A stretch of DNA of 20,025 nt. It comes from a virus. The DNA lies in IMG/VR virus record IMGVR_UViG_3300046519_000194, positions 1 through 20,025 of that record. One strand, written 5' to 3'. The translations under genes and the position numbers were made by a program. The notes below the pieces were generated by a model. The model saw only the letters and a list, made by a program, of their open reading frames with translations. It did no database searches and had not been told where the DNA came from. The stretch's first letter is position 1. Every line of letters begins with the position of its first letter. Shown here in pieces: positions 1-6,321 of the stretch.

Positions 1-644
1 TCATGGTATTCGTCGACGATCGCGCAGCTGGGCGAAGCGCCGTCACCGGGGTCACCGATCAGCGGCTCGAAGCGGCTGAAGTCGGCCGGGATGTTCATGT
101 TCGAGGCGTTGACCTCGATGCCCGCCGCCTGGATCAGCATCGGCGACTTGCCCACCATCAGCTTGGCTGGGCGGAATACCTCCCATGCCTGCTTCTCGGT
201 GGTCGCACCGGCATAGACCTCGGCGCCGAACTCACCATCGGCCACGAACATGCTGATGCCCACGCCGGCCGCGATCACTGATTTGCCGTTCTTGCGGGGC
301 ACTTCCCAGTAGCTTTCACGAAACCGACGATGGCCGCCCTTCTTCTTGACCCACCCGAAGGTCACCGCCATGCCGAACAGCTGCCATGGCTCCAGGCTGA
401 TCAGTTGCCGCTTGAACGCCCATTCGCCCTTGGTGTGAGGTAGCAGCTGGATAAGCTTCAGCTTCTTCTCCGCCTTGACGGGATCGAACTTGAAGCGGTA
501 CCCGCGTTTACGGCTGGCGGCCACGTCATCGAAGTGCCGCTGGACGGCCTGGATGATGTAACGGCAGGCAGGCACCTTCCCGCGCAGCACGGACCTTCCC
601 CACGCCATCGCCTTGTCGACGTTGGGGTGCGGGGTTCTGGTCAT
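1..644 (-). CDS. terL: Phage terminase large subunit (partial, N-terminal 214 residues)
   Basis: ATPase and nuclease motor that packages phage DNA into proheads. Only the N-terminal part is present; the gene runs off the left edge. The reading frame starts [17 protein letters not shown] Walker A-type motif, VPRKNGKS, lies at about residues 115-122 and a Walker B motif with its catalytic acid, CAIVDEYH, at about 207-214. This spacing fits the HK97-like Terminase_1 family, and the nuclease domain would follow outside the window. The ATG lies immediately after the TAA stop of the small subunit gene, implying coupled translation. The family call is firm from motifs and position next to a P27-type small subunit. 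Confidence 0.93.
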   Translation of the reverse strand, partial: MTRTPHPNVDKAMAWGRSVLRGKVPACRYIIQAVQRHFDDVAASRKRGYRFKFDPVKAEKKLKLIQLLPHTKGEWAFKRQLISLEPWQLFGMAVTFGWVKKKGGHRRFRESYWEVPRKNGKSVIAAGVGISMFVADGEFGAEVYAGATTEKQAWEVFRPAKLMVGKSPMLIQAAGIEVNASNMNIPADFSRFEPLIGDPGDGASPSCAIVDEYH

Positions 645-1130
645 TTACATGCTCAGTAGTTGGGCGAATTCGTTGGTCGCTTTCTCCTTGTTGCCGCCTA
701 TCAGCCTGGTTCGGCTGGACGGGTCCAGGCCCAGCAGAGACCCGAAGGTCACCATCTGGCGCATTGTTTCGTTGGCAGCCGTGAGCGCTGGGTTCTTCAT
801 CGGCCCGCCGGTGGCACCGGTGACAACGATGCCGTGCGCGCGCACGGACTCCTGGGCCATCCGCCAGTTGTCGTATGCAACGCAGAACGCCTCGACGTTG
901 TGCAGATCCGTCAGCGCGACAACTTGTTCACGCAGCAATTCGGGAACGACCATCCGCCACATGCCGGCGGCGCGCTCGCTCAACCACTCTGGCGGATCAA
1001 CATTCGTGACCTGGGAAAATGTGGGCTCGGCCTTGTTCAGGGCGCGCTTACCAGGGTTCCCGGCCAGCTGTTTCTTGGCCGTCGGCTTGGGTTTGCGACC
1101 ACGGCCGGCGACCGTGGCGGTGCCTCCCAT
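645..1130 (-). CDS. terS: Phage terminase small subunit, P27 family
   Basis: DNA-recognition subunit of the packaging terminase, which brings the large subunit to the cos or pac site. The 161-residue protein begins with the basic segment GRGRKPKPTAKKQLAGNPGK (about residues 9-28), a hallmark of P27-type small terminases. The rest is helical, and the C-terminal DPSSRTRLIGG segment is also typical of the family. Start chosen at 1130 because AGGAG lies about seven bases upstream. The stop directly precedes the large subunit ATG. The noncoding gap upstream is where a cos site would be expected. Confidence 0.92.
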   Translation of the reverse strand: MGGTATVAGRGRKPKPTAKKQLAGNPGKRALNKAEPTFSQVTNVDPPEWLSERAAGMWRMVVPELLREQVVALTDLHNVEAFCVAYDNWRMAQESVRAHGIVVTGATGGPMKNPALTAANETMRQMVTFGSLLGLDPSSRTRLIGGNKEKATNEFAQLLSM

Positions 1131-1319
1131 CGCGCAACTCCTGGATTTTTAATTTCGCGGGTGTAAGAAAAAGGCTGAGGGCGCGGTCTAGAAGCGAAAA
1201 GCCCCAGACTTTCGACCCGCCCCCTCCCCGCAGGTGCGAATCCGTCTCATTTGGTCGAATTTCGCTGATTTTTCGGGCTTTTTCTGCTTTCAGCGGCGCG
1301 CGTTGCCGGATCGGCGATG
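1131..1319. other. Noncoding gap upstream of terS; candidate cos region
   Basis: No convincing gene is seen in these 189 bases; the open frames here are shadows. In HK97-type phages the cohesive-end site lies between the HNH gene and the small terminase, so this is the natural place for cos, although a homing-type endonuclease gene now sits between the HNH gene and the gap. It contains a C-rich run (about 1218-1230) and an AT-richer stretch (about 1245-1290). The nick sites cannot be identified from sequence alone. Confidence 0.35.
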
Positions 1320-1820
1320 TTAAGCAGCGGTTAGGTGGCGCCATCGACGCCCGTTCTTGATCCTGCTGACCTGCGCCTTGCTGACGCCAGTTGCCCTGGA
1401 GACTTCAACACCAGTAAGTCCCGCTTCAATGCATCGCAGGACTTGCAGCACAGTTGCCTGGCCAAGAACACGGCCGTTTCCACTTGGGCTGAGCTTACGA
1501 GTCCCATGCCCCACCGCATCGTGGAAGTTGCTGAGCTCCGTCCCCCAGGCCAAGTTGACCGAGTAGTTGTTTGATTTATCGCCATCGAGATGGCGAACTA
1601 AATGCTCTCCATCTGGGCAAGAGCCCAAAAAGGCGGAAGCAATAAGTCGGTGCACCAAGGTCTTTCGCTTAACGCCGTCGTCGGCTGTCACAGTGACTGT
1701 GAGATAGCCATCCTCGTTAACATAACCGTCCAGCACTTTGCCTCGCGGATACCGGCGAGTAGATATGATTTTTCCTTCCGCCGTTGCGAAGTAGTGCGAA
1801 TGCCCAGGGATCTGCTTCAT
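1320..1820 (-). CDS. NUMOD4/HNH homing-type endonuclease
   Basis: Probable free-standing homing endonuclease, 166 residues. The N-terminus (about residues 3-16, IPGHSHYFATAEGK) resembles a NUMOD4 motif. An HNH_3-like core follows: VHRLIASAF (about 56-64), HLVRHLDGDKSNN (about 73-85) and NLAWGTELSNFHDAVGHGT (about 89-107). A C-terminal helix-turn-helix-like segment (about 120-160, ATVLQVLRCIEAG to VSKAQVSRIKNG) probably recognises DNA. The ATG overlaps the stop of the preceding HNH gene (ATGA). Its position between the HNH gene and terS, and its base composition, which looks less GC-rich than neighbours by eye, suggest an inserted selfish gene. Enzymatic activity is inferred. Confidence 0.8.
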   Translation of the reverse strand: MKQIPGHSHYFATAEGKIISTRRYPRGKVLDGYVNEDGYLTVTVTADDGVKRKTLVHRLIASAFLGSCPDGEHLVRHLDGDKSNNYSVNLAWGTELSNFHDAVGHGTRKLSPSGNGRVLGQATVLQVLRCIEAGLTGVEVSRATGVSKAQVSRIKNGRRWRHLTAA

Positions 1821-2197
1821 TTGATTACCCTTCTATTGCCCCATCCACCATCTTCGGCCGCCGTTTTAGTGGAGTGACACGGGCCGCATAGGCTTTGCCA
1901 GTTGCCCCGGTCCCAGAACAGAGCCATGTCACCGCGATGCGGCTCGATGTGGTCAACGTCAGTGGCCACGACCACCAGACCTTTGGCCTCGCAGTGCCTG
2001 CACAGCGGGTGCTTGGCAAGCCACCCGGCCCGGGCTTGCTGCCACTTGTAGCCATAGCCGCGGGAAGCACTGGACTCACGGGGCTTCTCACGCGCATGGC
2101 TCTTGAGCAGGTGCACGTGGGCATCGCAGTAGCGAGGGTTACGGGTGAGCACATTGCATCCTTGGGCGTTGCATGGCTTCTGCGGCCTCAGCGGCAT
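1817..2197 (-). CDS. HNH endonuclease, HK97 gp74-like
   Basis: Small HNH nuclease of the type found beside terminase genes, where such proteins (HK97 gp74 is the model) assist terminase cleavage of cos. The 126-residue protein has paired zinc-binding cysteines (CRHC about 70-73 and CGPC about 104-107). The HNH core reads DVDHIEPHRGD (about 80-90), then a Trp/Asn segment RGNWQSLC and the closing H in CHSTKT. A further N-terminal Cys/His set (CNAQGCN, CDAH) may bind a second metal. The ATG overlaps the upstream small gene and the TGA overlaps the homing-type gene. The fold assignment is firm; the role in packaging follows from the family and position. Confidence 0.9.
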   Translation of the reverse strand: MPLRPQKPCNAQGCNVLTRNPRYCDAHVHLLKSHAREKPRESSASRGYGYKWQQARAGWLAKHPLCRHCEAKGLVVVATDVDHIEPHRGDMALFWDRGNWQSLCGPCHSTKTAAEDGGWGNRRVIK

Positions 2198-2364
2198 GGC
2201 GTGCCATCCATGTAGGTGCGGGCTGGCGCGTCCGGGTCTTGCTCGTCATCAGCCATCGCCTGAATCAGCAGGTCGAGGCGCTGGGCTATCTGGCTCAGGG
2301 CCTGAGCGCTGCTCTCTTGGGCGCGCACCTGCCGTTCCAGCAAGGAGATCAACTGATCGTTCAT
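2188..2364 (-). CDS. Small hypothetical phage protein, predicted coiled coil
   Basis: Function unknown. The 58-residue product starts MNDQLISLLERQVRAQESSA; heptad-like leucines and isoleucines through residue 33 suggest an amphipathic helix or coiled coil. An acidic stretch, DDEQDPDAP, follows and the protein ends YMDGTPCR. Start chosen at 2364, where AAGGTGG precedes the ATG. It overlaps the HNH gene start by 10 bases and overlaps the CxxC gene upstream by 116 bases in another frame, so at least one of the two could be a shadow. I favour this one because of its tidy fit between spanin and HNH genes and its protein-like composition. Confidence 0.6.
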   Translation of the reverse strand: MNDQLISLLERQVRAQESSAQALSQIAQRLDLLIQAMADDEQDPDAPARTYMDGTPCR

Positions 2365-2431
2365 ATGCCACCTTGCTCCACTTCTTGATCCACTCACGCC
2401 GGGCGGCGCATCCGCTGCACGCCATGATCAT
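2249..2431 (-). CDS. Small CxxC phage protein overlapping its neighbour
   Basis: Function unknown. The frame begins MIMACSGCAARREWIKKWSK, with a CSGC pair near the N-terminus followed by a basic/aromatic helix. The tail is rich in Pro, Gly, Arg and Glu and looks disordered. The ATG at 2431 overlaps the TGA of the Rz1-like gene (ATGA); a second in-frame ATG at 2425 is also possible. The last 116 bases overlap the downstream small gene in another frame. The conserved-looking N-terminus and the stop/start overlap support it, while the low-complexity tail may simply reflect coding on the other frame. Moderate confidence only. Confidence 0.45.
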   Translation of the reverse strand: MIMACSGCAARREWIKKWSKVAYERSVDLLAGTAGARPREQRSGPEPDSPAPRPADSGDG

Positions 2432-2703
2432 TTGCTCTTGCTGCGAAGGATCTGGGCGTCTACCTGGTCGGCGCAGGTGTCGAGCAGGTTGATGGCCCGA
2501 TCCTTCAGCGCCCAAAGGTCGCCGTTTAGTGCCAGGTCATCATCGCTGTCGCTCACCCGCTCGCAGGGGACCAGCTCAGGGGGCTCGATTCGTACCGTCT
2601 TTGTCTTTACCGCTACCGGCTGCGGGCTTCCCACGCAGGCCGTCAGGCAAAGGCTGAGCAGCCCAATCACGAACAGGCTTGCTGGTGCGCTTGAGTTGTT
2701 CAA
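2428..2703 (-). CDS. Rz1: Rz1-like outer membrane spanin lipoprotein
   Basis: Outer-membrane half of the spanin complex that fuses inner and outer membranes at the end of lysis. The 91-residue protein has a short hydrophobic signal (about residues 9-21) and a lipobox ending LTAC with the lipidated Cys at residue 23. A proline-containing segment follows, then a helical C-terminus. It starts inside the Rz-like gene in another frame (overlap 2576-2703), the classical embedded arrangement, but runs well past the Rz stop. At 91 residues it is longer than lambda Rz1. Both the lipobox and its partner gene make the call firm. Confidence 0.85.
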   Translation of the reverse strand: MNNSSAPASLFVIGLLSLCLTACVGSPQPVAVKTKTVRIEPPELVPCERVSDSDDDLALNGDLWALKDRAINLLDTCADQVDAQILRSKSK

Positions 2704-2974
2704 AGTCCTTCCTCGCTTGCCTGGCCTTGTCTTCGCTGGCCTTGAGGCGCTTGTTCAGGTCAGCCAGGTAATCGGCGTTGCGCTTCGCTTCAGCGCGCAG
2801 CGTGGTGATGGTCGCCTGGCTTTCGGTGTTGGCTTCGACCGCATCCTTTGTGGCCTTGGCCTGGATGACCACTTGGCCTTCCAAGGCGACGACCCGGTAC
2901 TGTTGGATGCCGATCAGCAGGCCAGCCACCAGGATGATGATCAAGGCCAGTGCGGCGACTTGAAGGCCCTTCAT
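2576..2974 (-). CDS. Rz: Rz-like inner membrane spanin
   Basis: Inner-membrane spanin: a type II membrane protein whose periplasmic coiled coil contacts the Rz1-like lipoprotein. The 132-residue protein has one membrane segment (about residues 6-24, VAALALIIILVAGLLIGI). A long charged coiled-coil region follows (about 35-100), then a segment VRDWAAQPLPDGLRG that is typical of Rz C-termini. The ATG overlaps the holin stop (ATGA) and the 3' third contains the start of Rz1. No endolysin gene lies between holin and Rz, unlike lambda. Confidence 0.88.
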   Translation of the reverse strand: MKGLQVAALALIIILVAGLLIGIQQYRVVALEGQVVIQAKATKDAVEANTESQATITTLRAEAKRNADYLADLNKRLKASEDKARQARKDFEQLKRTSKPVRDWAAQPLPDGLRGKPAAGSGKDKDGTNRAP

Positions 2975-3285
2975 ACCGACTCAGCCTTGCGGCCCAAGAA
3001 CTTCGTCACAAGCTCGCGGATCGCGGTCACGCCCAGGAATCCAATGGCGCCGCCGGCAGCCACGGATAGGTTGGAGGGCCACTCCATCCATTCGATAACG
3101 CTGCTGGCGGACAGGCTGAGGCCGCCGCAGATCAGCGCTTCAAGGATGATCCGGCGTTTGCTGGTCTCTTTGGCGTCATACAGCACGCGCAGGCCGGAGA
3201 TTAGGATCGCCATAATTGCGCCCTGCCATAGCGGGTCGGAAAGAGCCAGCCAGATCTTCGTCCAAGTTTCGGGCTTATCAGGCAT
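2971..3285 (-). CDS. Phage holin, lambda-type family
   Basis: Small membrane protein that times lysis by forming holes in the inner membrane. The 104-residue product starts MPDKPETWTKIWLALSDPLW. Three hydrophobic segments are seen, at about residues 20-35, 46-65 and 72-90, and the C-terminus is basic (KFLGRKAESV). This resembles the lambda-family holin group (Phage_holin_3). The frame extends upstream to 3423, but those residues do not resemble a holin and would cross a strong terminator, so 3285 is preferred. It is the first gene after the late terminator, as expected for a Q-controlled lysis cassette. Confidence 0.82.
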   Translation of the reverse strand: MPDKPETWTKIWLALSDPLWQGAIMAILISGLRVLYDAKETSKRRIILEALICGGLSLSASSVIEWMEWPSNLSVAAGGAIGFLGVTAIRELVTKFLGRKAESV

Positions 3286-3327
3286 GGGAATGGTCCGACT
3301 GGCCTCCCTTTCGGGGAGCTGGAAACG

Positions 3328-3353
3328 AAAAAACCCGGCGCAATGGCCGGGTT
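3328..3353 (-). terminator. Rho-independent terminator in the late leader (tR'-like)
   Basis: On the minus strand a perfect 8-bp stem (AACCCGGC pairing with GCCGGGTT, bases 3332-3339 and 3346-3353) with a six-base loop is followed by a run of T (3331-3328). It lies between the Q-like gene and the holin, about 60 bases after a candidate promoter. Confidence 0.85.
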
Positions 3354-3410
3354 CCGTATGTTCTGATTGTCGTCGCGTATCACCGCACGCAAGATCGACA
3401 TGATGGGGAT

Positions 3411-3440
3411 AATTTACGGCCAAATGGCCATCACGGTCAA
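3411..3440 (-). promoter_or_regulatory. Candidate late promoter (pR'-like)
   Basis: On the minus strand TTGACC (3440-3435, overlapping the Q-like stop codon) is followed after 18 bases by TAAATT (3416-3411). The spacer contains an inverted repeat, GGCCATTTGGCC. In lambda the Q binding element sits between the -35 and -10 of pR', so this repeat is a candidate Q site. Transcription would run about 75 bases to the terminator at 3353-3328. Confidence 0.55.
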
Positions 3441-4000
3441 GCGGCGTCTACGAAGATTTGCTCGGCGTCGAAGATCTCGGTGGCGTGGATCACCGCAGCC
3501 TCCTCCAACTGCTCCAGGCGCTTGTGGATACCGGCGCGCCAGTTGCGGCGGGTGCGCTCCGGCGAGGCCTCTGGATCCCAGGTGTTCATGTCATAGAACT
3601 CGACCGGCAGCACGATCATGTCGGTTGAGCGCTTGCCGGTCTGCACACCCTTCAGCTTGGGGATTGCCCAGGCTGTCAGCGCCTTATAGATGAAGAGCTG
3701 CGGTGCCGGCGAAGTCATGCGGGCGCCCAGGCGGCCAATGGCGGCGACTTTGTTCGCCTTGTGCGTCGAGTACTTCGCCACCAGCACGTCCCACTGGGCC
3801 GGGGCCAATTGACGGTGGAGCAGCGCGTACAGGCAACAGTCGTAGTCAAATTTGTCGCGCACCGAAAGCGTGGACCCGGTACCGCCCTGGCGCAGATCGG
3901 CATCGATGAGCTTCTGCCAGGACTGCTTCGTGCTGTTGTCGATGTTGTCGGCGGCCAGCACGCGTACCAGGGTACCCATCACGTCTTTATACATGCCCAT
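3437..4000 (-). CDS. Putative Q-like late antiterminator
   Basis: Likely late-gene regulator, 187 residues from the ATG at 4000, which has AGGGGA seven bases upstream; a GTG at 4003 is also open. The sequence is mostly helical, with features such as CLYALLHRQLAPAQWDVLVAKYSTHK and a C-terminal WDPEASPERTRRNWRAGIHK segment. I see no classic zinc finger. The call rests on position: last gene of the early operon, directly followed by a promoter-like sequence, a terminator and then the lysis genes, which is the arrangement of lambda Q. The product sequence is of a type common in pseudomonad prophages. Function is inferred and not shown by motifs. Confidence 0.55.
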   Translation of the reverse strand: MGMYKDVMGTLVRVLAADNIDNSTKQSWQKLIDADLRQGGTGSTLSVRDKFDYDCCLYALLHRQLAPAQWDVLVAKYSTHKANKVAAIGRLGARMTSPAPQLFIYKALTAWAIPKLKGVQTGKRSTDMIVLPVEFYDMNTWDPEASPERTRRNWRAGIHKRLEQLEEAAVIHATEIFDAEQIFVDAA

Positions 4001-4003
4001 CAC

Positions 4004-4321
4004 TCAATCCCCTGTGTAGTTGGTGCCGCCGGCGCCGCGGCGGTTGTTCTGTCCGTACTGCGCGGCCGGGCCACGAATAGCCGGGCGCTTCAATTGTTCG
4101 ATCTGGTGGTCGGCAGCCTGCAGGCGGATGCTTAGCTGCGTCACCAGGACCTCCAACGGCAAAGGCTCACCGGTATCGGCCGAGACCCAGCCGGAGGCAT
4201 TGCACTGCACGCAGGCCAGTTCGTGAAAGACGCCAGGAACCACCGCCCTACCCCGGCATGCCGAGCACTTGGCCAGGTCGAGCTGCGCGGCGCGAAAATC
4301 TGGACCGTGCTTCTTCATCAT
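4004..4321 (-). CDS. Small zinc-ribbon-like phage protein
   Basis: Function unknown. The 105-residue product contains CSACRGRAVVPG and, 15 residues later, CVQCNASGWV. These paired CxxC knuckles, each followed by Gly, resemble half of a DnaJ-type zinc finger. A helical stretch (about residues 56-78) and a Gly/Arg/Asn-rich tail follow. The ATG overlaps the upstream stop (ATGA, 4318-4321), with AAGG about eight bases before it. It lies directly upstream of the Q-like gene, a position occupied in lambdoid phages by small nin-region proteins. Confidence 0.75.
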   Translation of the reverse strand: MMKKHGPDFRAAQLDLAKCSACRGRAVVPGVFHELACVQCNASGWVSADTGEPLPLEVLVTQLSIRLQAADHQIEQLKRPAIRGPAAQYGQNNRRGAGGTNYTGD

Positions 4322-4599
4322 CCGACAACCTTCAGTCCTTGGCCCTGAAGCGACTTCTCCGCCACTTCACGCGCCCACTGACCATCAGGGTCACCCATGA
4401 TCAACTCGAAGGGGTTCCTGACGCGTAGCGACTCGCGGGAGGCCTCCCAACCCCACCAGGCAGATTGAACCTGCGGGATGACGTACTCGTCGTCAGCCCT
4501 CCGAGTGAACACCGACCTATCGAAACGACCGTTCCGCTCAAGGCTTCTGGCCTCGTATGCCGCCTCGAACTCGGCGCGGTTTTTGGCGCTATTCTTCAT
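4318..4599 (-). CDS. Hypothetical phage protein with WWGWEASRE motif
   Basis: Function unknown; 93 residues starting MKNSAKNRAEFEAAYEARSL. The centre contains VQSAWWGWEASRESL, a Trp-rich motif seen in many small phage proteins of early regions. Two other genes here (7089-7340, with IWQASRAA, and 17746-17901, with WHWWQRGQEAA) carry related-looking motifs, so these may be one broad family. The start at 4599 is chosen because GAGG lies about eight bases upstream; the frame itself opens further upstream inside the recombinase gene. It follows that recombinase by 13 bases. Confidence 0.72.
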   Translation of the reverse strand: MKNSAKNRAEFEAAYEARSLERNGRFDRSVFTRRADDEYVIPQVQSAWWGWEASRESLRVRNPFELIMGDPDGQWAREVAEKSLQGQGLKVVG

Positions 4600-4612
4600 T
4601 TTGAAACCTCGC

Positions 4613-5893
4613 CTATGGTTTGTCGTGGAAAGTGCTGTAAGCCGCGTCATCCGTGGGCTGTACAGGAATCAGCGAAACTTCGCGTAATGGCTCGGCAATG
4701 GTGTGGATAGCCGCAAACCCGCGAGCATCAAGCCAGCCGTGCCACTTCTCCAGGGCATCACGCTTGCCTGCCTCAACCCATGAATGGATGTACGTCTTCA
4801 CGTTCTGGCCCATGGTGTGATTGATCAGCAGCTCACCAATCAGGAAGTCGACGCCCAAGTCCACCCAGGCTGTACGGGCGACCTTGCGCAGGTCGTGACT
4901 GGTCCATTCGCCTTGGCCCAACCGAGTGAACACGGCACAGGCCTGCGTATCGCTCAGCGGCTTGCCAGTCTTGCCGGGGAACAGATAGACGCCGCTGTAG
5001 CCGGTGGCGGCCTGGGCAGCGTGGTAGCGTTTGAGCAGCGCGCACACCTGCTCGGTGAGCGGCAGGGTCAGCTCGGCGCGGGTCTTCGTGTGACTGGCCG
5101 GGATGAACCACTGACGATCCTCGAAACTGAAGTCGCGCCACGATGCCAAACGTGTCTCCCCAACTCTTGTGCCGTGGCACAGCATCATCAGGGCCAGCAT
5201 GGCGTCACCGGGCGCAGATGCGAACCGCTCGCCCAAGTCTGCCAGCACGCCTTCGACCTGCACGTCACGCAGCCGGGCGGCCTTGGGCTTGATCTTGACC
5301 TTGGAGAAGTCCCCGAAGCGGATGGCGTTCATGGGGTTTTCGTTGACGTGGCCCAGGCGTGCTGCCTGCTTGAATGCCAGCACCAGCAGCCGGAATATCA
5401 GGCGCAAGTACTCGAGCGAAAGCTCAGCCTGCAGAGGCCACATCAGGCGCTGATCGATCTCCGACTTGCTGACCTTGGCGATCGGCAAGTCATCCAGGCG
5501 CGGCCGCAGGTGCTTGGTCATCACCGATCGTGCCGTTGATTTGCGCTTGTCGGACAGGTTGCGGTCACGACCCATTCTGTCGTCGAACCATGCCAGCAGC
5601 TGGCCAACGGTCTGCCAGGTGCCCACGGCTACGCCGGCCTCGGGGTCACCGGCAAGCCGCAGGCGGATCTGGGGGAGCACTGCCAGCACGTTCTTGGTAG
5701 GCAGGTCAGGGAAATTGGCGATCTTGTGCCAGGTGCTGCCCAGCACCAGGTACCACGACGCGCGATTGCGGTCCTGTTTGAAGCGCAGGCGCAGCGCGGG
5801 CTGGCGTGCATCGCGCAGGTCGCGAACATTCGGGTTGTCGACGTGGCGGCGAATCTCCGCGTCAGACAGGTTCACGGTCAATGTCTTGCTCAT
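4613..5893 (-). CDS. Second tyrosine recombinase, inside the lytic early operon
   Basis: Complete tyrosine recombinase of 426 residues, beginning MSKTLTVNLSDAEIRRHVDN. The N-terminal third probably binds arm-type DNA, and residues of about 95-195 form the SAM-like core-binding domain. The catalytic set looks intact: R243 (HGTRVGE), K270 (SHTKTR), H333 and R336 (SHDLRK), H359 (LINHTMG) and the nucleophile Y368 (VKTYIHS). The ATG overlaps the VRR-NUC gene stop (ATGA) and AGGG lies upstream, so it is translated with the lytic early genes. It is distinct from the terminal integrase at 18801-19910 and no tRNA or attachment-like site adjoins it. It could resolve multimers, act on another site or be a remnant of a module exchange. 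Confidence 0.9.
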   Translation of the reverse strand: MSKTLTVNLSDAEIRRHVDNPNVRDLRDARQPALRLRFKQDRNRASWYLVLGSTWHKIANFPDLPTKNVLAVLPQIRLRLAGDPEAGVAVGTWQTVGQLLAWFDDRMGRDRNLSDKRKSTARSVMTKHLRPRLDDLPIAKVSKSEIDQRLMWPLQAELSLEYLRLIFRLLVLAFKQAARLGHVNENPMNAIRFGDFSKVKIKPKAARLRDVQVEGVLADLGERFASAPGDAMLALMMLCHGTRVGETRLASWRDFSFEDRQWFIPASHTKTRAELTLPLTEQVCALLKRYHAAQAATGYSGVYLFPGKTGKPLSDTQACAVFTRLGQGEWTSHDLRKVARTAWVDLGVDFLIGELLINHTMGQNVKTYIHSWVEAGKRDALEKWHGWLDARGFAAIHTIAEPLREVSLIPVQPTDDAAYSTFHDKP

Positions 5894-6321
5894 GCCGCAA
5901 CCCTCGTGCGGGGCTGGAGCAGGTAAGCCCGTAGGCACTCCAGCGCATCGATGTGACCGCGGCAAACCACCGCGAGATAGCCTTGGTCGATCAGCGCCTG
6001 AATGTAAGCGTCCTGACTGGCCGACACGTCGGCGTCGAACGGCGGCATGGCCTTGAACTCGATGTACAGGCCGAAGTGCCCGCCGCGCGCCATTGGCAGG
6101 ACCAGGTCCGGCACGCCGGCTTTCACACCCTGACCTTTCAGCTTCGCCGCCACGGCCTTGTGACGGTGTCCGCCGTTGGGCACGTGGTAGATCAGCTTGA
6201 ACGCCTCGGGATACCGCAGCCCGACCTCGCGCATCAGGGCGGCCTGCTCCTGGCTTTCGCGGTCCACTGGCTTGGTACGTTGGGCGCGCGGGCCGAAGGC
6301 TTTCATAGTTGCCGGTTTCAT
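5890..6321 (-). CDS. VRR-NUC domain nuclease
   Basis: Predicted PD-(D/E)XK nuclease of the VRR-NUC family, associated with DNA repair and recombination junction processing. The 143-residue protein carries ESQEQAALM (about residues 22-30), VPNGGHRHK (about 47-55), the acidic motif GVKAGVPDLVLP (about 65-76) and the catalytic IEFKA (about 87-91). A C-terminal helix, GHIDALECLRAYL, follows, as is usual. The ATG overlaps the upstream stop (ATGA) and GGAGG sits about seven bases before it. It is directly coupled to the downstream tyrosine recombinase, suggesting that both act on replicating phage DNA. Confidence 0.9.
   Translation of the reverse strand: MKPATMKAFGPRAQRTKPVDRESQEQAALMREVGLRYPEAFKLIYHVPNGGHRHKAVAAKLKGQGVKAGVPDLVLPMARGGHFGLYIEFKAMPPFDADVSASQDAYIQALIDQGYLAVVCRGHIDALECLRAYLLQPRTRVAA

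Noticed and set aside
2432-3403. Plus-strand open frame of 323 residues
   Set aside because: Antisense to holin, Rz and Rz1, all of which have diagnostic features.
2971-3423. Longer 150-residue version of the holin
   Set aside because: The extra 46 residues would be read across the late leader terminator and do not resemble a holin N-terminus.
4784-5539. Long plus-strand open frame of 251 residues
   Set aside because: It lies entirely antisense to the tyrosine recombinase, whose catalytic motifs are intact, and shows no domain of its own. High GC produces such shadows.
4613-5893. Idea that the internal recombinase marks the junction of two tandem prophages
   Set aside because: No tRNA, attachment repeat or excisionase adjoins it. 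It is joined by ATGA to the VRR-NUC gene and sits inside a continuous early operon.
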